A DNA stretch of 64,000 bases. It comes from Nymphaea colorata (Eukaryota; Streptophyta; Magnoliopsida; Nymphaeales; Nymphaeaceae). The stretch is from NCBI RefSeq assembly GCF_008831285.2, contig NC_045139.1, positions 16,040,354 to 16,104,353 of the forward strand, written 5' to 3'. Below, in pieces: positions 13,621-26,900 of the stretch. A model generated the notes under the pieces. That model saw nothing but the letters and a program-made list of their open reading frames with translations. It did not search any database and was not told where the DNA came from. Every line of letters starts with the position of its first letter. The first letter of the stretch is position 1. Position numbers and translations under genes: made by a program.

Positions 13621-13697
13621 TTGGCTTCAGACAATTGATGGCACCAACTCAGACTTCCTGCCTACTCTTCTCAACTGTACAGCTAAACATCTCGACT
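13621..13697 (+). pseudogene. Relic of the 5' coding region of the nodulin-like/NFD4 transporter
   Basis: The sequence TGGCTTCAGACAATTGATGG and the 55 or so bases after it match the intact transporter's 5' coding region, which encodes WLQTINGTNADFPAYSSQL. A one-base deletion destroys the frame. About 25 bases are missing before GTACAGCTAAACA, which also matches the parent. The relic starts about 10 bases after the end of direct repeat A. It lies in inverted orientation relative to the intact gene at 16258-19052. It cannot encode a transporter. Confidence 0.75.
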
Positions 13698-14299
13698 GGT
13701 AGATACGATTATTAAATCCCGTCTCGAACGTTTCTGTTTGAGAAGTCTTGAGAGGTCCAACGTTAAGTTTAAGCAGCCAAGTCGCCAGCCACAAGCATGT
13801 TATGTATCAATCAAAGGGGGGCCAGAATCAAAATCCACAGGGGGGAGAGAGAGAGATTGGAAATATATAACAAAATTTGGGGACAATAGGTCCATTAGAT
13901 ACAAAAACAAACCGCAAAAACAAAAGCAAAAAGACGAAATATACAATACAATGCACAGTAAAAGGAGAGGCAGAGAGAGAAAGGAAAGACGGAGCGGCAC
14001 AGTCACCCAGCCGCAAATGGACATCGGCATCTTAATCGAATGGCAAACTGGACATCCTCCTGCACAAGACGAGCTACAGAATCTAGCGAAGAGAATGTGC
14101 CCCTGAAGACCATGTTGTTGCGCTCTTCCTAAATGCGCCATCAAGCTGAAACGAGCCACGACCCCAGAAAACAGACAGGTGGGGAGAAAGATAAAAGAGG
14201 AAAAGAAAACGAATAGATGGTGGGTTTGAAAGACTACTAACTAGGAAAAACCAGGTAGAATGAATGACACTAGAAAAAAAAAGTACAAGAAAGAAAGAG

Positions 14300-14803
14300 T
14301 TCCTTTTAATTCTTAACCAGAAAAACCAGTGGGTTAGAGCTTCATCTCACATTCTCGTCAAGTTTTCCATGTTCCTGTTCTTAACTACCATTTTAGTCAT
14401 TTTAGTCAGCACACGCTCAAGGTGCCTCTGAGGAATCTAAGGGAACTTTCTTGTAGGAACATGAAGGGAACTTTCAAACTTACGTTGCAACCGTATCATT
14501 TTCTTGCAATAATCTCCATGCGTTCGAGTTTCTCGCTGTGTCACCCATCCCTATCTACAGTTCAAAAGCAATTTGGCTGGTTCCTCTATCTTTTGACCTT
14601 TTTTGAGGAACTAAAGTACATGAAACATGAACGTGATATGCTAGAAATGTCACGAAAATCAGATCTGTAGATCAAATTTTGCATAGATTTTAGGATTAAT
14701 AGCTTTAACTTTCTTGGCTAATAAAATCTAGTTACTGATCGGATTTAATTTGCTGATTCCTTTTATCGATATCTTTTCAAAGAACCGGTACTGCCACCTC
14801 TCT
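14300..14803 (+). repeat. Direct repeat, copy B (about 500 bp)
   Basis: Second copy of the 13139-13610 sequence in the same orientation, separated from it by about 690 bp. Copy B carries an extra stretch near 14400-14460 with an internal small duplication (TTTTAGTCATTTTAGTCA). The layout resembles a pair of long terminal repeats around a short internal region, but I could not identify TG...CA ends, a primer-binding site or a target-site duplication. Confidence 0.85.
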
Positions 14804-16257
14804 CTTTGCAACGACCGCAACATTCTCCTTCATATATAACTAAAGTAGAGAACTTTTGATATTTTAAACTTATGGAGATTACCATATGGCATGGCTAGCT
14901 TTGCAGATACAACGAGGAGTAGTACTCCCCCACGTAATTAATTTCTGATTATAACAAGCAAAAGACGTGTTTGATGGCATAAACACATGAAAAAAGAAAG
15001 AAAAAACCTCTCCTTTTGAATGATAAAACGAGTTAGATTCAGGTCAAATACATTTTCGTAAAAGTTTCATATATAAGAAACATTTTCTCAAACACCTTTA
15101 CAACTCAGAAACGGAAATGAATCTCCAACAAGTTGGCACCAAAATCCCGAAAGGCTATAGGCAAGACCAAGAATACAAGGATCTAAACGGGTTGGCACAG
15201 TGAGGCAGATGTTGGTCGTCACGTGAACGATCATTCTCACGGACGTCGCCGCTTGCTTAATACAAAGAATGGCCAGTAAACACAGCGTTTCACTGCTGCA
15301 TCGTTTGTGTTGTTCTCTGTAGTTGCAGTAACTCCCATTTTTGGAGTCCCAATTAATTTGTCTTACTGCTTGATAGGATGGGCATTTCGTGTTAAACCCA
15401 AGTCCCGCCCCACATTCAATCAACTCTTGAAATTAGGAACACAACCTTTTGTCGACTTAACCAGTTTACATCAAGGGCTTCGTCTTAGAATATGGGCCGT
15501 GGTATCTGCAGATGGATCTTTTTCCCAGGTCTTGGCGGATGTGATACAACTCCTGGTTAGGAATAAGCGAAAGTGACACTAGGAAAAGACCAAGCGGTGC
15601 AGCTTTAATGACTTTTTGGAAACTAATTGAAATTGTTCTTTTTTACCACATGTTTATCAACCAAATAATAGTTGCTTAATTTTGTGTTTTGTTATGGAGA
15701 GAACAGGGTTGATAATGTGCTTTCTGGAAACAAGGTTCTAGTTGCCGGAAAATAAGTCAAAACGACGAGCATTAACTGTTCATGAGGGGATTGGCAACGG
15801 CTTGGGTTAGAGGTTACTGGGTGGCTGGTTACTGGTTTTGAGTTTGGGTGTCATTTTCCTATGCTATAAACCAAAGGGCACCAGTGCATAATTTAAAGTG
15901 CAAGGGGGGCATCACTTCGCACCAAAATCAGGCTTAGTTTTAGAAGATGGTTGAAGCGAGAGGCTTCCGCTTTTGCTCGGGCAGTCGGAATTCCTCCTGC
16001 TTACTCGAAACCGTAGCCTTGGTTGCAAGTTACATCCTTGCTTGGTCCATTTGATGTAGTGACACAGAAATGGCACAGAAAAATTAGCTAATTAAATCTC
16101 CTCTGTATAGTCCACTTCTCTACTAAGCAGTAGTATGATCAAACGACTACATAAACCTTCCTCTGCTTATATACACGGGAGTGAAAACTTCCGAGCTACT
16201 TGATCTTCAAGAGTACATATACGAGTAGAGTAAAAGCCAGAGCCTTGTACGTAGATG
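14804..16257. other. Spacer
   Basis: No gene or structured element recognised. The last part is the 3' flank of the minus-strand transporter. Confidence 0.5.
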
Positions 16258-19052
16258 CTATTTTCGAGTTCTAATAAACAGCCAGATTGAGAGAAGCACT
16301 CCCACCGAAGAGACACAGCCCCATGAGATGAAAGTCCTTTGGAAGCAGGCCATGCCTACGCAACTGCCGGTGCCACCACCTTCTCTGTCATACAAAACAG
16401 AGGCGGCGTATCCGAAGAAGAAGGAGCCCAGGGGAATGTTTGCGACCACGATGTTGTGGTTGAGGCCGAAGTTCTTGGTCCCAAAGAGCTCGGGAGTGGC
16501 AGACACGGCGATGGAGGAGATGGCCCCGGTGCACACTCCAAGCACCGCGGTGCTCACATAGAGGGTGATGCTTGTGCTGCTGATCGCAAGCAGGAAGAAG
16601 GCTGCCACCATGGGCACCATCAGCATTCCCATAGAAATTGTCCTCGGCAGATTAAGCTTCCATCTGTAATTTCAAAGGCAAAGTTAATTCCATATGTATA
16701 TATATGCGTGTATGCGTTTGAGAGAGAGAGAGAGATGGTAGGCTTCTTTTCACACTTCAACTACTGGGATGACCTGCTTCGGAAAATTAGCCAAAGAAGT
16801 GACATCTAATTATTTTAACGCTGACATGTAACTATAGAAGAAAAAAGATATTAAGATTAACAATATCTCAAAAGGCTAAAGTAGAGTTTAACGACATAAA
16901 ATGTAGATCACGTCGTTATGTTATTTATTCCAGTCATTAAAAGGCCATTCTATTAACTGTTCCAAAACTGAATCCGCTAAATGTGGATTATTTTCTCTAC
17001 ATGTAAGCATCTACTCATTGTAGAATTACCATCAAGATGAGCAAGAATTTTTTAGGGCGATAATGACCCGCGGTGGTTGTTCCATCACCTTTTCCTTGCC
17101 GTGGAAGAGAACAAAATTAATTAAAGCACGGAACTGAAAGGAGAATGATTGCATATCTATACTATCAACCTTGCCTGTGGTGACAATGAGTCCCACGAGT
17201 TGTCCAGATCAAAGCCTAAAATGTGTCATTCTGACGCTATCATACCAAACAAAAAAGAAGGAAGAAACAAACTCCCAGATAACTCGATCCAATTTAATTT
17301 TCCTTTCTTCTCTGAAGCCCGTAAGGTTTCATGAATTTTTGAGTTCATGAACTCCAAGATGCGAGCCGTGCTCGATCAATCCTACTGCACAATTTCCCTG
17401 CCCTTTACTTTCCTACTTTTGTGGATTAAGCAGGTGCAGCTTTAGTTATATCGTTCACAAAAGGTAGGACATACCTTGCTGAATCATAATATTCCAGTTT
17501 TTCCCGCTTTTTAGGATTAAACTAATGAACTTAAACGTTTTCTGATGACAAAATGACATAAATGTTGATCATATGATCCGTTAATTGGCAGTACGCTTAT
17601 GAGATGAGCCATACATGACATTTATCATGCATGATTCTCCCCATAAAGTAGGAAGAACAGTTAGTTGGGGTGGGTAGGGTGGCACCTCTCAGAATAATCG
17701 CATAACAAAGGGGAGGCATAAATTTCTTTTACTCCCTGGCGGTGGTCCAAGCTACAAGTGGACACAGTAACAGGTTCTTAATTCTTTCTCTTTTTCTTTT
17801 ACCATCGTTGAGGAAAGGAAGTGCATGAAAGGACAACAGGAGTTGAAGCATGGAAGACTGAGGAGGAAGACGAATAGAATGTCAAAAGGGCTTACTTTGA
17901 AGAATAATAGTCCACGATTGAGGGCATGAGGCGACCGAAGAAGCCAAAGGATGACGACAAGGACACCAGGGTTGATGTCCCTGAGTGGCCACGTGATTCT
18001 GCAATCTGTCCCAAATTATTCAGGAACACCAACCCCAAGGTAGCCCCCATCAGGTACACCATGAAATACAGCCAAAAGTTCACACTCTTCAGCAATTCTT
18101 TCACTGCCCATTCCAGTTCCTCGTTCTCTTCCATCCTAACATTTTCAAATCTTCCTGCCTCTTCATCGCCATGGCCACTTCCTTCAGCCACCACCTTGTC
18201 AAGGCCATCTCCACTCTTACTTTCTACACTGTAATCAAACACCCTCATGTCTCTACTCTTCCACTTTTGTTCCAGAACTTCCCTAATGGAAACCCCAATG
18301 GGCAGCGTCAATGGTGCCACCATCAAGATGAGTAACCCAATGGCCAAGGCCATGGGTGGTATATGAGCATCAACGCTTCCAACCACGGCGTAGATGCCGG
18401 TAACAAATGCAACGGAGATCAAGGCCACGAAGCCACAGTTCGTGACATCAGGCCTGTCGCCGACTTCGAACCTCCTCAGGAACGGTGCAAACACGGTGCT
18501 CACAGCAATGGGAGCAACAGAGTTGAGCAGCAGATAAGATCCTTTCACGTACCTTGCGGGGATAAATGCATCAACCACCGTAGCGTACATCTTTGCGCTC
18601 AATCCTTGATAGCTCGTTGACAAGCTGAGCGCGATCCGGCTGTCGGCCGGAAAGTTTTGCATTGTTGCTAGGTAGCAGACCGTGTTGATCCAACATATGC
18701 TGTTTCCGGCCAGCAGGTTGAGAATAAGGACCTGCCAATATGCTAGAGATACCTCCCTCACTATGAAGAGGTACTGGAAACCATAGCCGACGAGGCCGAG
18801 GGCTGCTCCGATGAAGAGCACGAGCCATAAAGGGAAGAAGTGCGCGGCGACGCCGGAGAGCCAGCCAAGAAGCTTTCCGGCGTCAGATGCAACGGCGAGA
18901 TTGTTTAGCTGTACTTGGGAGATGGAGAGGAGGTACTTAAGTTGGGAAGAGTAGGCAGGGAAGTCTGCGTTGGTGCCATTAATTGTCTGAAGCCAAATGA
19001 CGCCGACTAAGCTGAGCCATTTTAGCGCAGCGGTAGAAAAGAGTGAGTTCAT
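16258..19052 (-). CDS. Nodulin-like / NFD4-type MFS transporter (two exons, 520 aa)
   Basis: Exon 1 is 19052-17896 and exon 2 is 16663-16258. The intron (17895-16664) has GTAAGC and TTACAG borders and rejoins in frame as DYYSSK-WKLNLPRTISMG. The N-terminal half is the plant nodulin-like domain: KWLSLVGVIWLQTINGTN followed by ADFPAYSSQLKY, then QVQLNNLAVASDAGKLLGW. The C-terminal half is MFS-like (LNNLGQIAESRGH). A hydrophilic acidic loop (residues about 265-320) separates two sets of hydrophobic helices. The predicted protein is polytopic, with about 12 segments. Family members include Arabidopsis NUCLEAR FUSION DEFECTIVE 4 and many transporters of unknown substrate, so no substrate can be assigned. 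At 520 residues it is slightly short for the family but has both halves and a stop. A (CT)n run, CT in the sense strand, lies in the intron about 50 bases before the acceptor. Confidence 0.9.
16715..16735 (-). repeat. (CT)n microsatellite in the transporter intron
   Basis: GA dinucleotides on the plus strand, so CT in the sense of the minus-strand gene. It lies about 50 bases upstream of the 3' splice site. Confidence 0.85.
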
Positions 19053-21034
19053 TTTGGCCTTTCCACGAGCTCAAACGATTTGATGGTATTATAGTGGTGG
19101 CCTTGAGAGAGTGATCATTAACGTCAAATGATCAAGCTCTGTGGCTGTGAGGCAGTAATGTGGGCTTCTAATGGCCGCCTGTTTAATGTTTTTGCAATTC
19201 TTCAACCAAGATGATTATGAGAGCCACCAAAATAATTGATGGCGACTCCTGATTTTATTTTCAAAAAAAGATGAAAAACCTAAGGTTCATCTTATGAATG
19301 TACAATTAGTTGGGTTTTCATTAAATGCCTCACAGATGCTTGTCTCCCAATATATCTTCTTCTATTTCTCACCATAAAATCACTAGAATTCTTTCCTGTT
19401 ACTTTTCATCTTTGAAAGGAAGCATGTGCCATTGGAGGTAAAGAAGTAGGTAATGGCCTTGATATTTTCAACTAGATGACGAATTGCATACATAGTATGC
19501 TGAAAATAAGCATGCCTGGAGCAGAAAAGGCAAACTACTGACTTGCTTCATTTAAGCAAAAATTCATTGATGACAGTAACTGAAATTAATTTACGCCTCT
19601 TGACCTGATTGGCATGATTCTTATTGCTCTATTGATCGATAAACAATATCTGAAGCAACCAGCGAACCCAGAAGAAAATAAGATCCAGCATTTGCTCTTA
19701 GTTTTCCTGTTGGTTTCTTTTAAAACTTTCTAGCATAAGAGGATCATTCATGTTCAAACAGAACTAGAATATTTTTTCCAGTCCGAAGAAGAAAGAATGA
19801 TGGTCACAACTGTTCACACTTTCCCGAAGATGACTATATATTACACTCAATCCTGATATAGTATGATCAAATCTTGTATATGGATGAAAGGTCCACTGAA
19901 AGTGATAATATCCATTGCTAAAACAATCTGCAACTTTTGGTTGAAACATAAACAAAGTGCCCCATCCATCTTGTTGGGAGGTCCGATCAAGATTTCATCA
20001 GCAGAAGGAGACGATTTTATTTGCAACGGGTACGTATCTGTTGGCATAAACTACTGGGAGTATTCTGTCGACCATCGCAACTTATCTAACAAAAAACAAA
20101 AAGTCCATCTGACATATTTGAACGCAACAAAATTTGGTGTTCTAGAAAGTTAACTTTGTCACATTACTTATTTTCCCATATTGGAAGTTCGAATTCATAC
20201 GAAATGAACCTAGTTTAGATTTAGAGGACCGATAGGATTGACCACGACACCATTAATCAATCATTCCCCCTGGATATTTTTCTTTGCAAATCCTCGTATT
20301 AGGATTCTTGGATCATAGAGACTACTTGGAACCATCTGAAATCCATGTCATGAATCTTCTTTTCCTCTGCTGACAACATGTACAAATTTTCTAGACGTAA
20401 ATGGATGTAACCACGATCACATCTCTATCTGTTCATGCTACTTGCCTTTTTTTCTTTTACAAAGATATGATCCGAGTATTAGCTATACTAGCATATATTG
20501 ACAATCAAACTCTCGCAAATCCGACCCCAGTTTCCGTCGAAAATTTTGTTGATGGTGTACAGAGAGATTAACCTATCCATTCTTTCTCAACAATGGCAAC
20601 ATCACCTTGGCTAGAAGATTGGATTCAATTACGCGTTCAAGTTTAAAAAAGTGATCAAGAGTTTAATACCACAGCCTTCTGTTGGACCGCAACTTGACTG
20701 TCAGTAGAAGAAAGTCATACAGAAGGGCCAACGAATATGGCCATTAATCTGCAGCTTGAGATATAGATGGACAGGGTTTTCACCAATATTATGACGCAAC
20801 TAATGTCTTCAAATGTTGGTGGGAATTAATTGCATCCATTATCAAAGGAACAACTAGTTAGCCAGCGCACATGGAACCCCTTAACTGCCACACGTTGTAC
20901 ATTATATGTAGATGGATCCACCGGTGCTGCCTCTGCAGTATCCCAATTGAAGGAAACACAGGACCTCCCAAGTTTGCTTTAATAAGGGAGAATGTAATGA
21001 CAGTTTTTCATTCGACAGTAGACATGGTATCTCT

Positions 21035-21037
<3 letters not shown>

Positions 21038-21105
<68 letters not shown>

Positions 21106-21110
21106 ATGTG
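21038..21110. repeat. Compound (TA)n(TG)n microsatellite
   Basis: About 20 TA units run directly into about 15 TG units. The nearby open frame that reads through it is an artefact of the repeat. Confidence 0.95.
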
Positions 21111-21239
21111 ATTTTAGACAGATAAGGAACAATTTCAAACATTGATACATTTGCAGTTGAGAGAAAACTAAGAAAAAATGTGTTGAACTATTTTCATATT
21201 AGTTTGTGACAGTGTTTGTTCAATTGTCGACCTAGGAAA

Positions 21240-21275
21240 GATATATATATATAGATATATATATATATATATATA
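21240..21275. repeat. Imperfect (TA)n microsatellite
   Basis: A TA run interrupted by single G bases. Confidence 0.85.
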
Positions 21276-22321
21276 CAAACCAACTGACTTGTATGTTCAT
21301 ACGCATTTACGCGTATATTATTTTAATTGGTAAAACAAGAACTTTTAGTAGAAGGTCCACGTGTGGCTTTTATAGATGTTACCTTCTTCGTCTTTTATGC
21401 GTTATCCTCCTTTAACTTGGACAAATCCATCTTTGACAAATCGTAAAACTTAATTGAAAAAATGGTTTTAACTTTTGAACGACTTAAATATAAACGACAA
21501 TATAGGGATGACTTGAAAAAAATAAAGAAGAATTTTGTGAGCGTTTCCATAGAACTAATCGAACAAAACTTTTCTATATCGGACATTTATTTTATAAATT
21601 TTGTAAAAAACAACTTCCCAAGGTTTTTGGCTTATAAATTTTATTTAAACATCAAAAGAAGAAATTTAGCGTCCTGTTTAAGTTTTTGGACTAGAAGATT
21701 GCATCCACAGTGCTAATTTATTGAAAAGATATTTCATAGATACAAAAAACTCATCTTATATATGTAGTATGGCATAGTTTGCTAAAAAAACATCTAAAAA
21801 AGAAGAACAAATTTAATGTGCTCCATTCACCATGGACAGCAGTTATCGACCTTGAAGTCCACAGTGCCTATCAAACGGCAATGCCTAAGCGAACATCTGA
21901 TGTACGATTTTCAGCAGCACTATCATCTTCTTCAGCAATTGCATCATTTTGATCTTGAGTCGTGCATACAGCAACCTCTTTAATGATTGCATTTCTTTAA
22001 CAATAGCATGATTGTTGCTTTCATAGTGTAGAGAGAGTGCCATGCTTCTCAATTTCAACGACCCCATGTTAACCACTTGGCAATTTTAAAGTTGGTTGGG
22101 CGAAAGATGGATTTGTCTAACTCTAAAAAGAGAATGAATAAGAAACCCCCTGATAAATGATTGAGTGAAAGATTTTTTTTGAAGAAATCAATATTGAATG
22201 TTTTGGTTTCCTCCATAGTTATCTCCAGAACAAATGGCATCAGATATCCTTGGTAGCTCTCAAAGTCATCTTAGCTTGAAAACTTTCTGAAACAATATAT
22301 AAAGGCATGCTAAAAGATCTC

Positions 22322-22560
22322 AGATTACTGTCACACAGCCACGTAGCTTGATCATTTGATCACTTCCTTGGGGCCTATTCTATACTCAAATCAAACCTTT
22401 GATTTCATCGGGAGGCTGAAATTAATGAGCTCGCTTTCCTTCTGCTTCACTAAAATGGCTTGGCTTAGATGGGCATCATTTGGCACCAAGCAATCAATGG
22501 CTTAAACACTGACTTCTCTGCATACTCTTCTGAACTCGAGTTTCCCCTTCTTCCCTGTTT
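22322..22560 (+). pseudogene. Decayed copy of the transporter's promoter-proximal region and first codons
   Basis: From CACAGCCACGTAGCTTGATC (about 22336) the sequence matches the reverse complement of the intact transporter's 5' flank (about 19117-19160). It continues through a matching ATG at 22425 and CACTAAAATGGCTTGGCTTA, which corresponds to the parent's codons for LKWLSL. Frameshifts and stops follow: the frame from ATG ends at TGGCTTAA, near 22500. Similarity fades around TACTCTTCTGAACT. The copy is inverted relative to the parent, includes non-transcribed flank, and is therefore a DNA-level segmental copy rather than a processed pseudogene. Confidence 0.75.
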
Positions 22561-23919
22561 CTTGTAGTCTTCATTGGAGCAGCTCAAGGCCCGATGGTTA
22601 CGTCTTAAAAACCCCTTAATTCATAGAGAAGGAGATCTCTGTAACGTTTTGGCTGGTTTTGTTTCTCAACATGTCAGCTAGAAACGGCATGTGCAGGATG
22701 AACACGGTTTTCCCGTTCCTGGCCAAATGATGCTCAGCTTGTCAGATTGGGCGCAAAAATGTATACAACAGTCCTTGGTGCATTTTCCCCTGCAGCACAG
22801 GTCTTGAAGGGAGCCCATCCGCGGATGAGTCAGTTGCACCCGCACTAGCGAGCTCTGTGGTTGCTCACCATAGTGTTGGCCTCAAGGAAGCGATCGCTGC
22901 TGTTAAATAATCAGCTCAGCATCTGCGAGCTAGCTAGTGGTGTCATCTTCCATGGCGAATGGTTAAAATTCTAACTATTAACTCAACTGAAATACACTCC
23001 AAAGAAAATCAGAATACACATGTATTCTGAAAGATTTCAGTATCAGGCCTTGCGTGAAAGATTAAAAGTGGCATATGCATGCTGAACTCATGGTGGAGCA
23101 GAGCAACAATTATTTGTTATAGGCTATAACAGAAAATATCCTCTTAAGAATATTCTTTCGTTTAGTATATAAAGCACACTTGTGCTCATTGTAAAGGAGA
23201 GTGTAGCAATAAAACGCACAAAGAAACAAAGAAGTTTCCTCTTTCCTTTACTAACAATTAGGCAGGGACATGTATAAAGAGAGCGACAGAGACAGAAAGA
23301 AGGAAGGTAGAACCAGAAATTGAGCTCAGATACCATGTGGAGAGAGCAGGTAAATGAGGCTTACGTGGTGCTCAGATTAACTTGAATACACTTTTATCTA
23401 AGAGACTCGTCTCTTTCTCTTTCGGATGATGCATCATTTTCAGAACGGAAAGAGTTCTTAAGAGGAAATTCAACTTCAAATGACTAAACTGAAATAGTCA
23501 TGGATGAATTATTTTAAATGGCCATAAATATGGATACATCAACTGTTACAAAGAATAAGACTACGCTGCTCTTAACAACACATGGCATACTACTTATCTC
23601 TGGATCATTTTGATGGACGATTCACATGTGAAACTGAGAGTTTAAGGCTGTAATGTGGCATATATCTGGCAGGCGCAATCAGAAGCCTGAGAAATTAAAC
23701 CAATGATATTTGTACAAACATAAATTTACAGTTGCTAGAGGAGGTGCATGGCGTGCACAGTTTATTCATCATGATGCTTACTCCCTTCCATAATATGTAC
23801 AAAAGGATTGACTTCTCCCAGAAAATGCATTTGATTTTCTTTAAAGGTAAGCAGCAAGCAGATGATTCAAATACGGACCACGTTCTCAAGAAATCAACAA
23901 TTACCAAATGCTGCATTAG
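22561..23919. other. Spacer and 3' flank of the ER-ANT1-like gene
   Basis: No gene, RNA or transposon recognised. The right end is the probable 3' UTR of the minus-strand carrier. Confidence 0.5.
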
Positions 23920-26900
23920 TCAGGCTTTCAACTGATGATGAAGTCCATAACCATATCTGTTAGCAAGACAACGAAGTTGATCATACCCAGCAAGAACTCC
24001 AGCCCCTGCAACCCCAAGAAGCATATTGGCAGTTACACCTTTGAAAAGAGCACCGGCACCCTCGTGATGAACAATTTGCCTGAATGCATCCACGGTGCCC
24101 TTGTACTTGATTGTGTGACCAGAGGTCAGCATCATTCGCCGGCGAACAGTATCAAAGGGATATGCACAAACACCAGAAAAGGTGGTGACGCTCCAGCCCA
24201 GCAAAAAGCTTGGCAAAAATTTTCCCTGCAAAGAATTAGACATCCATTTTATTGTTTGCCTCCAGCAGAAGGAAAAAAGTAATCATTCAAAACCAGGCTG
24301 CACGCAAAGATATGAAAATGGAAGAACATGGCTTCTCTACCAAAAAGGCAAAAACTAATACAGAATAAACATTGTTTATAATTTTCTATATTCAAAGATG
24401 AAATTATCCTAAAAGGAAAATCTATTCTTGTACCAAGCACGTAACTATCCATTAAGAACTCCAACAATTTCATCTAGGGCTGGGCATCGGGATCATATTT
24501 AAATATAATTTTATAACAAAATAATTATAAAAATATAATAACTACAATTAATATTATCAGGCCGACTTAGGCTCGGCCTGAAGTCGGACCGGCCCTTTAT
24601 TTTATGACCCGGGCCAGGTATCCAAAAGCCTGTCTGGTGCCAAGTCCGACACCCACTCTTAATTCCATCTATCAGAATTTGATGAGATTCTCTTATTCCA
24701 GAACTACTCATGAAAGAGGGCAACAAAGATGATGATGTGGTACTTTAGTTTAGAGAATTAGAGTCTAGACATTTCAACCTAATTTTACAAAATTCTGCAG
24801 AAAAGAGATGAAAGCAGTACCTCTAATGGCCCAACAAGAACAATCGGCTTCAGAGTATCATAAATTCCAAAATACAGCCCCCTGTAGAGCGTAATCCCAG
24901 TAATGGAAACACTAAAACCTCTGTATAATCCCACAATGCCATCAGTCATAAGCGTCTTCCGGTAAACATCACGCAATCCCATGAACTGGCGACTCCTGTT
25001 AGCTTGGACATTTTTCATGTCCGTTGCAAGACGGGTGCGGGCATAATCCAAATGGTATAGGAACAAAGAAGTTGTTGCACCAGCAGCACTACCAGATGCA
25101 ACATTTCCTGCCAACCACTTCAGATAACCATCTTTCTCCTTTGAGTAGCCAAACACGCTCTGAAAGTAGCCCTTGAAAGCAAAGTTAAAAGCCTGCTCAA
25201 CAAAAAAAAACATACACCAAATAACTTTAGACAAATTTACAGGAACTGAATACAAATATCAAATGTCACCAAGGAGCTCAAAATTTAACATCATGAAGAA
25301 AGACAATACCATAATAGTGAAATGCTACACAAAAGCAACATACCGAGCAGCTTGAGATCCTAAATGAAGAGACAGGTAAAAGTAAAACATCTAGAAGAAT
25401 ACAGAAAAGATCAAAACCAGTTATGCATCTACAGAGGCAGAATCAGAAACTTCTGGCTAAGGGGAACTATTATTTAAATTTCAAATTTTAAGAGGCACTC
25501 ATATGTAAAAAAAGTAAAAAAGAAGGAAACATCAACATGTAAATAAAGCAAATTATGTGGGTTGGTGTGGGCATCCACAACAGCCACAACGTGGCTCCAC
25601 TACTGTGCATACAGAAACTATAACAACAAAATTCCACACGTTGAAGCATATAGCATGGAGAAGAAAGAGGTGAGAAGCCAGTCTATTATTTCTTAAGTTC
25701 TTCTGCAGCCTAATTAACCAAGGCTGTCTGTAGAGCAAAATGAATTTAATCCACACGACAGAAGAACACTGCTAGACTAATCACACCATTCCAATGAACC
25801 TTACTCTGGCATTGTTTATCTAACCATCCTTTCCATAGTTTATTGTGTACTGATAGCAACACTAAAGGAAAGCATATTCGGCACCCTTAGCAACAAGGAG
25901 ATTTTTATTGTCATCATGCAATAAGCAAGATGTACCTGAACCCTTAATCTCTCACAACATTTGATTTTTTGGATATCAAATTGGAAGGTACTCCTTTTTT
26001 CCAGTAATAAACGAACCCTTTTTTCCTTTTCCCTTGAACAAACACATGGATATGATGGCATATATCCTGCAGCTTCACTTTGATATCTCTAGGTTATGCC
26101 CCTTCTATTGAATGACTTAAGATTTTACCTACGTATTTTGTTGAAAAGTAAGCTCCAGAAGTTCAAGACTTGAAAATTTTTCAAAATGTACGATTAAAAA
26201 GTACCACGGAAGTGACTGTTCTATCTATGCAGTGCCAGATGAGTAGGTGTTGATCTTATTCCTTTCAAAATTATGTCAGTGATCATGGAACAGACGGTCA
26301 TGACATCATACCATGTGATCAAATAGCGTCGCATTACTAAAGTTAGTTCAACTCTTAAATGTGACACAGAGCACAGTATTTGTAAAGACACATGAGAGTA
26401 ACTTATTTCATCAAGTGATTGTCCACTGATGTGAGCTATTGAGAAAGTCCATATTAAAGCAGAAAACTAGAGCTGATTTAAGCTGCACAAACCCATGGAC
26501 TACGTTAAGCACCTCATTCATATCATTATTCCCATGCTCAAAAGAGTTATAACCTTGAGAAATAGAATATTTGATGCGAACAAACATATTGTACTACCCA
26601 GTTTATTTTGTGAAATACAAGGAAAAATTTACCCATTTGAATGTGGTGATATATATACACATACATATATATATATATATAAGATTATAAGTAAAACAGT
26701 TGAAGATAAGGAGAACATTTGAGTAGGGTATGCACCCACCATTACAGAAAAGTATCAAAAACTTCCATGGAAAGAAGTCCATACACACTCAAAAGTTTAG
26801 AAAACATAAGAGTGTCGACTGCAACCAAAAGATACTAGAATACAAGCATAAAACATCATTTCTTCATATATCCCTCAAATTTAGCGAGTGAAGTATCTGG

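Larger units (their letters stand above)
19053..22321. other. Transporter 5' flank and gene-poor spacer
   Basis: The first ~150 bases are the promoter-proximal flank of the transporter, part of which was duplicated to 22322 onward. The rest is AT-rich. It has two conspicuous (TA)n arrays and no exon chain that I can recognise. Confidence 0.5.

Noticed and set aside
13738-14159. Frames of about 120 codons on both strands between the direct repeats
   Set aside because: Lys/Gln/Arg-rich or Leu/Phe-rich low-complexity sequence from a purine-rich strand; no motif and no splice context.
20871-21125. 84-codon frame through the TA/TG repeat
   Set aside because: About half of it encodes the dinucleotide repeat.
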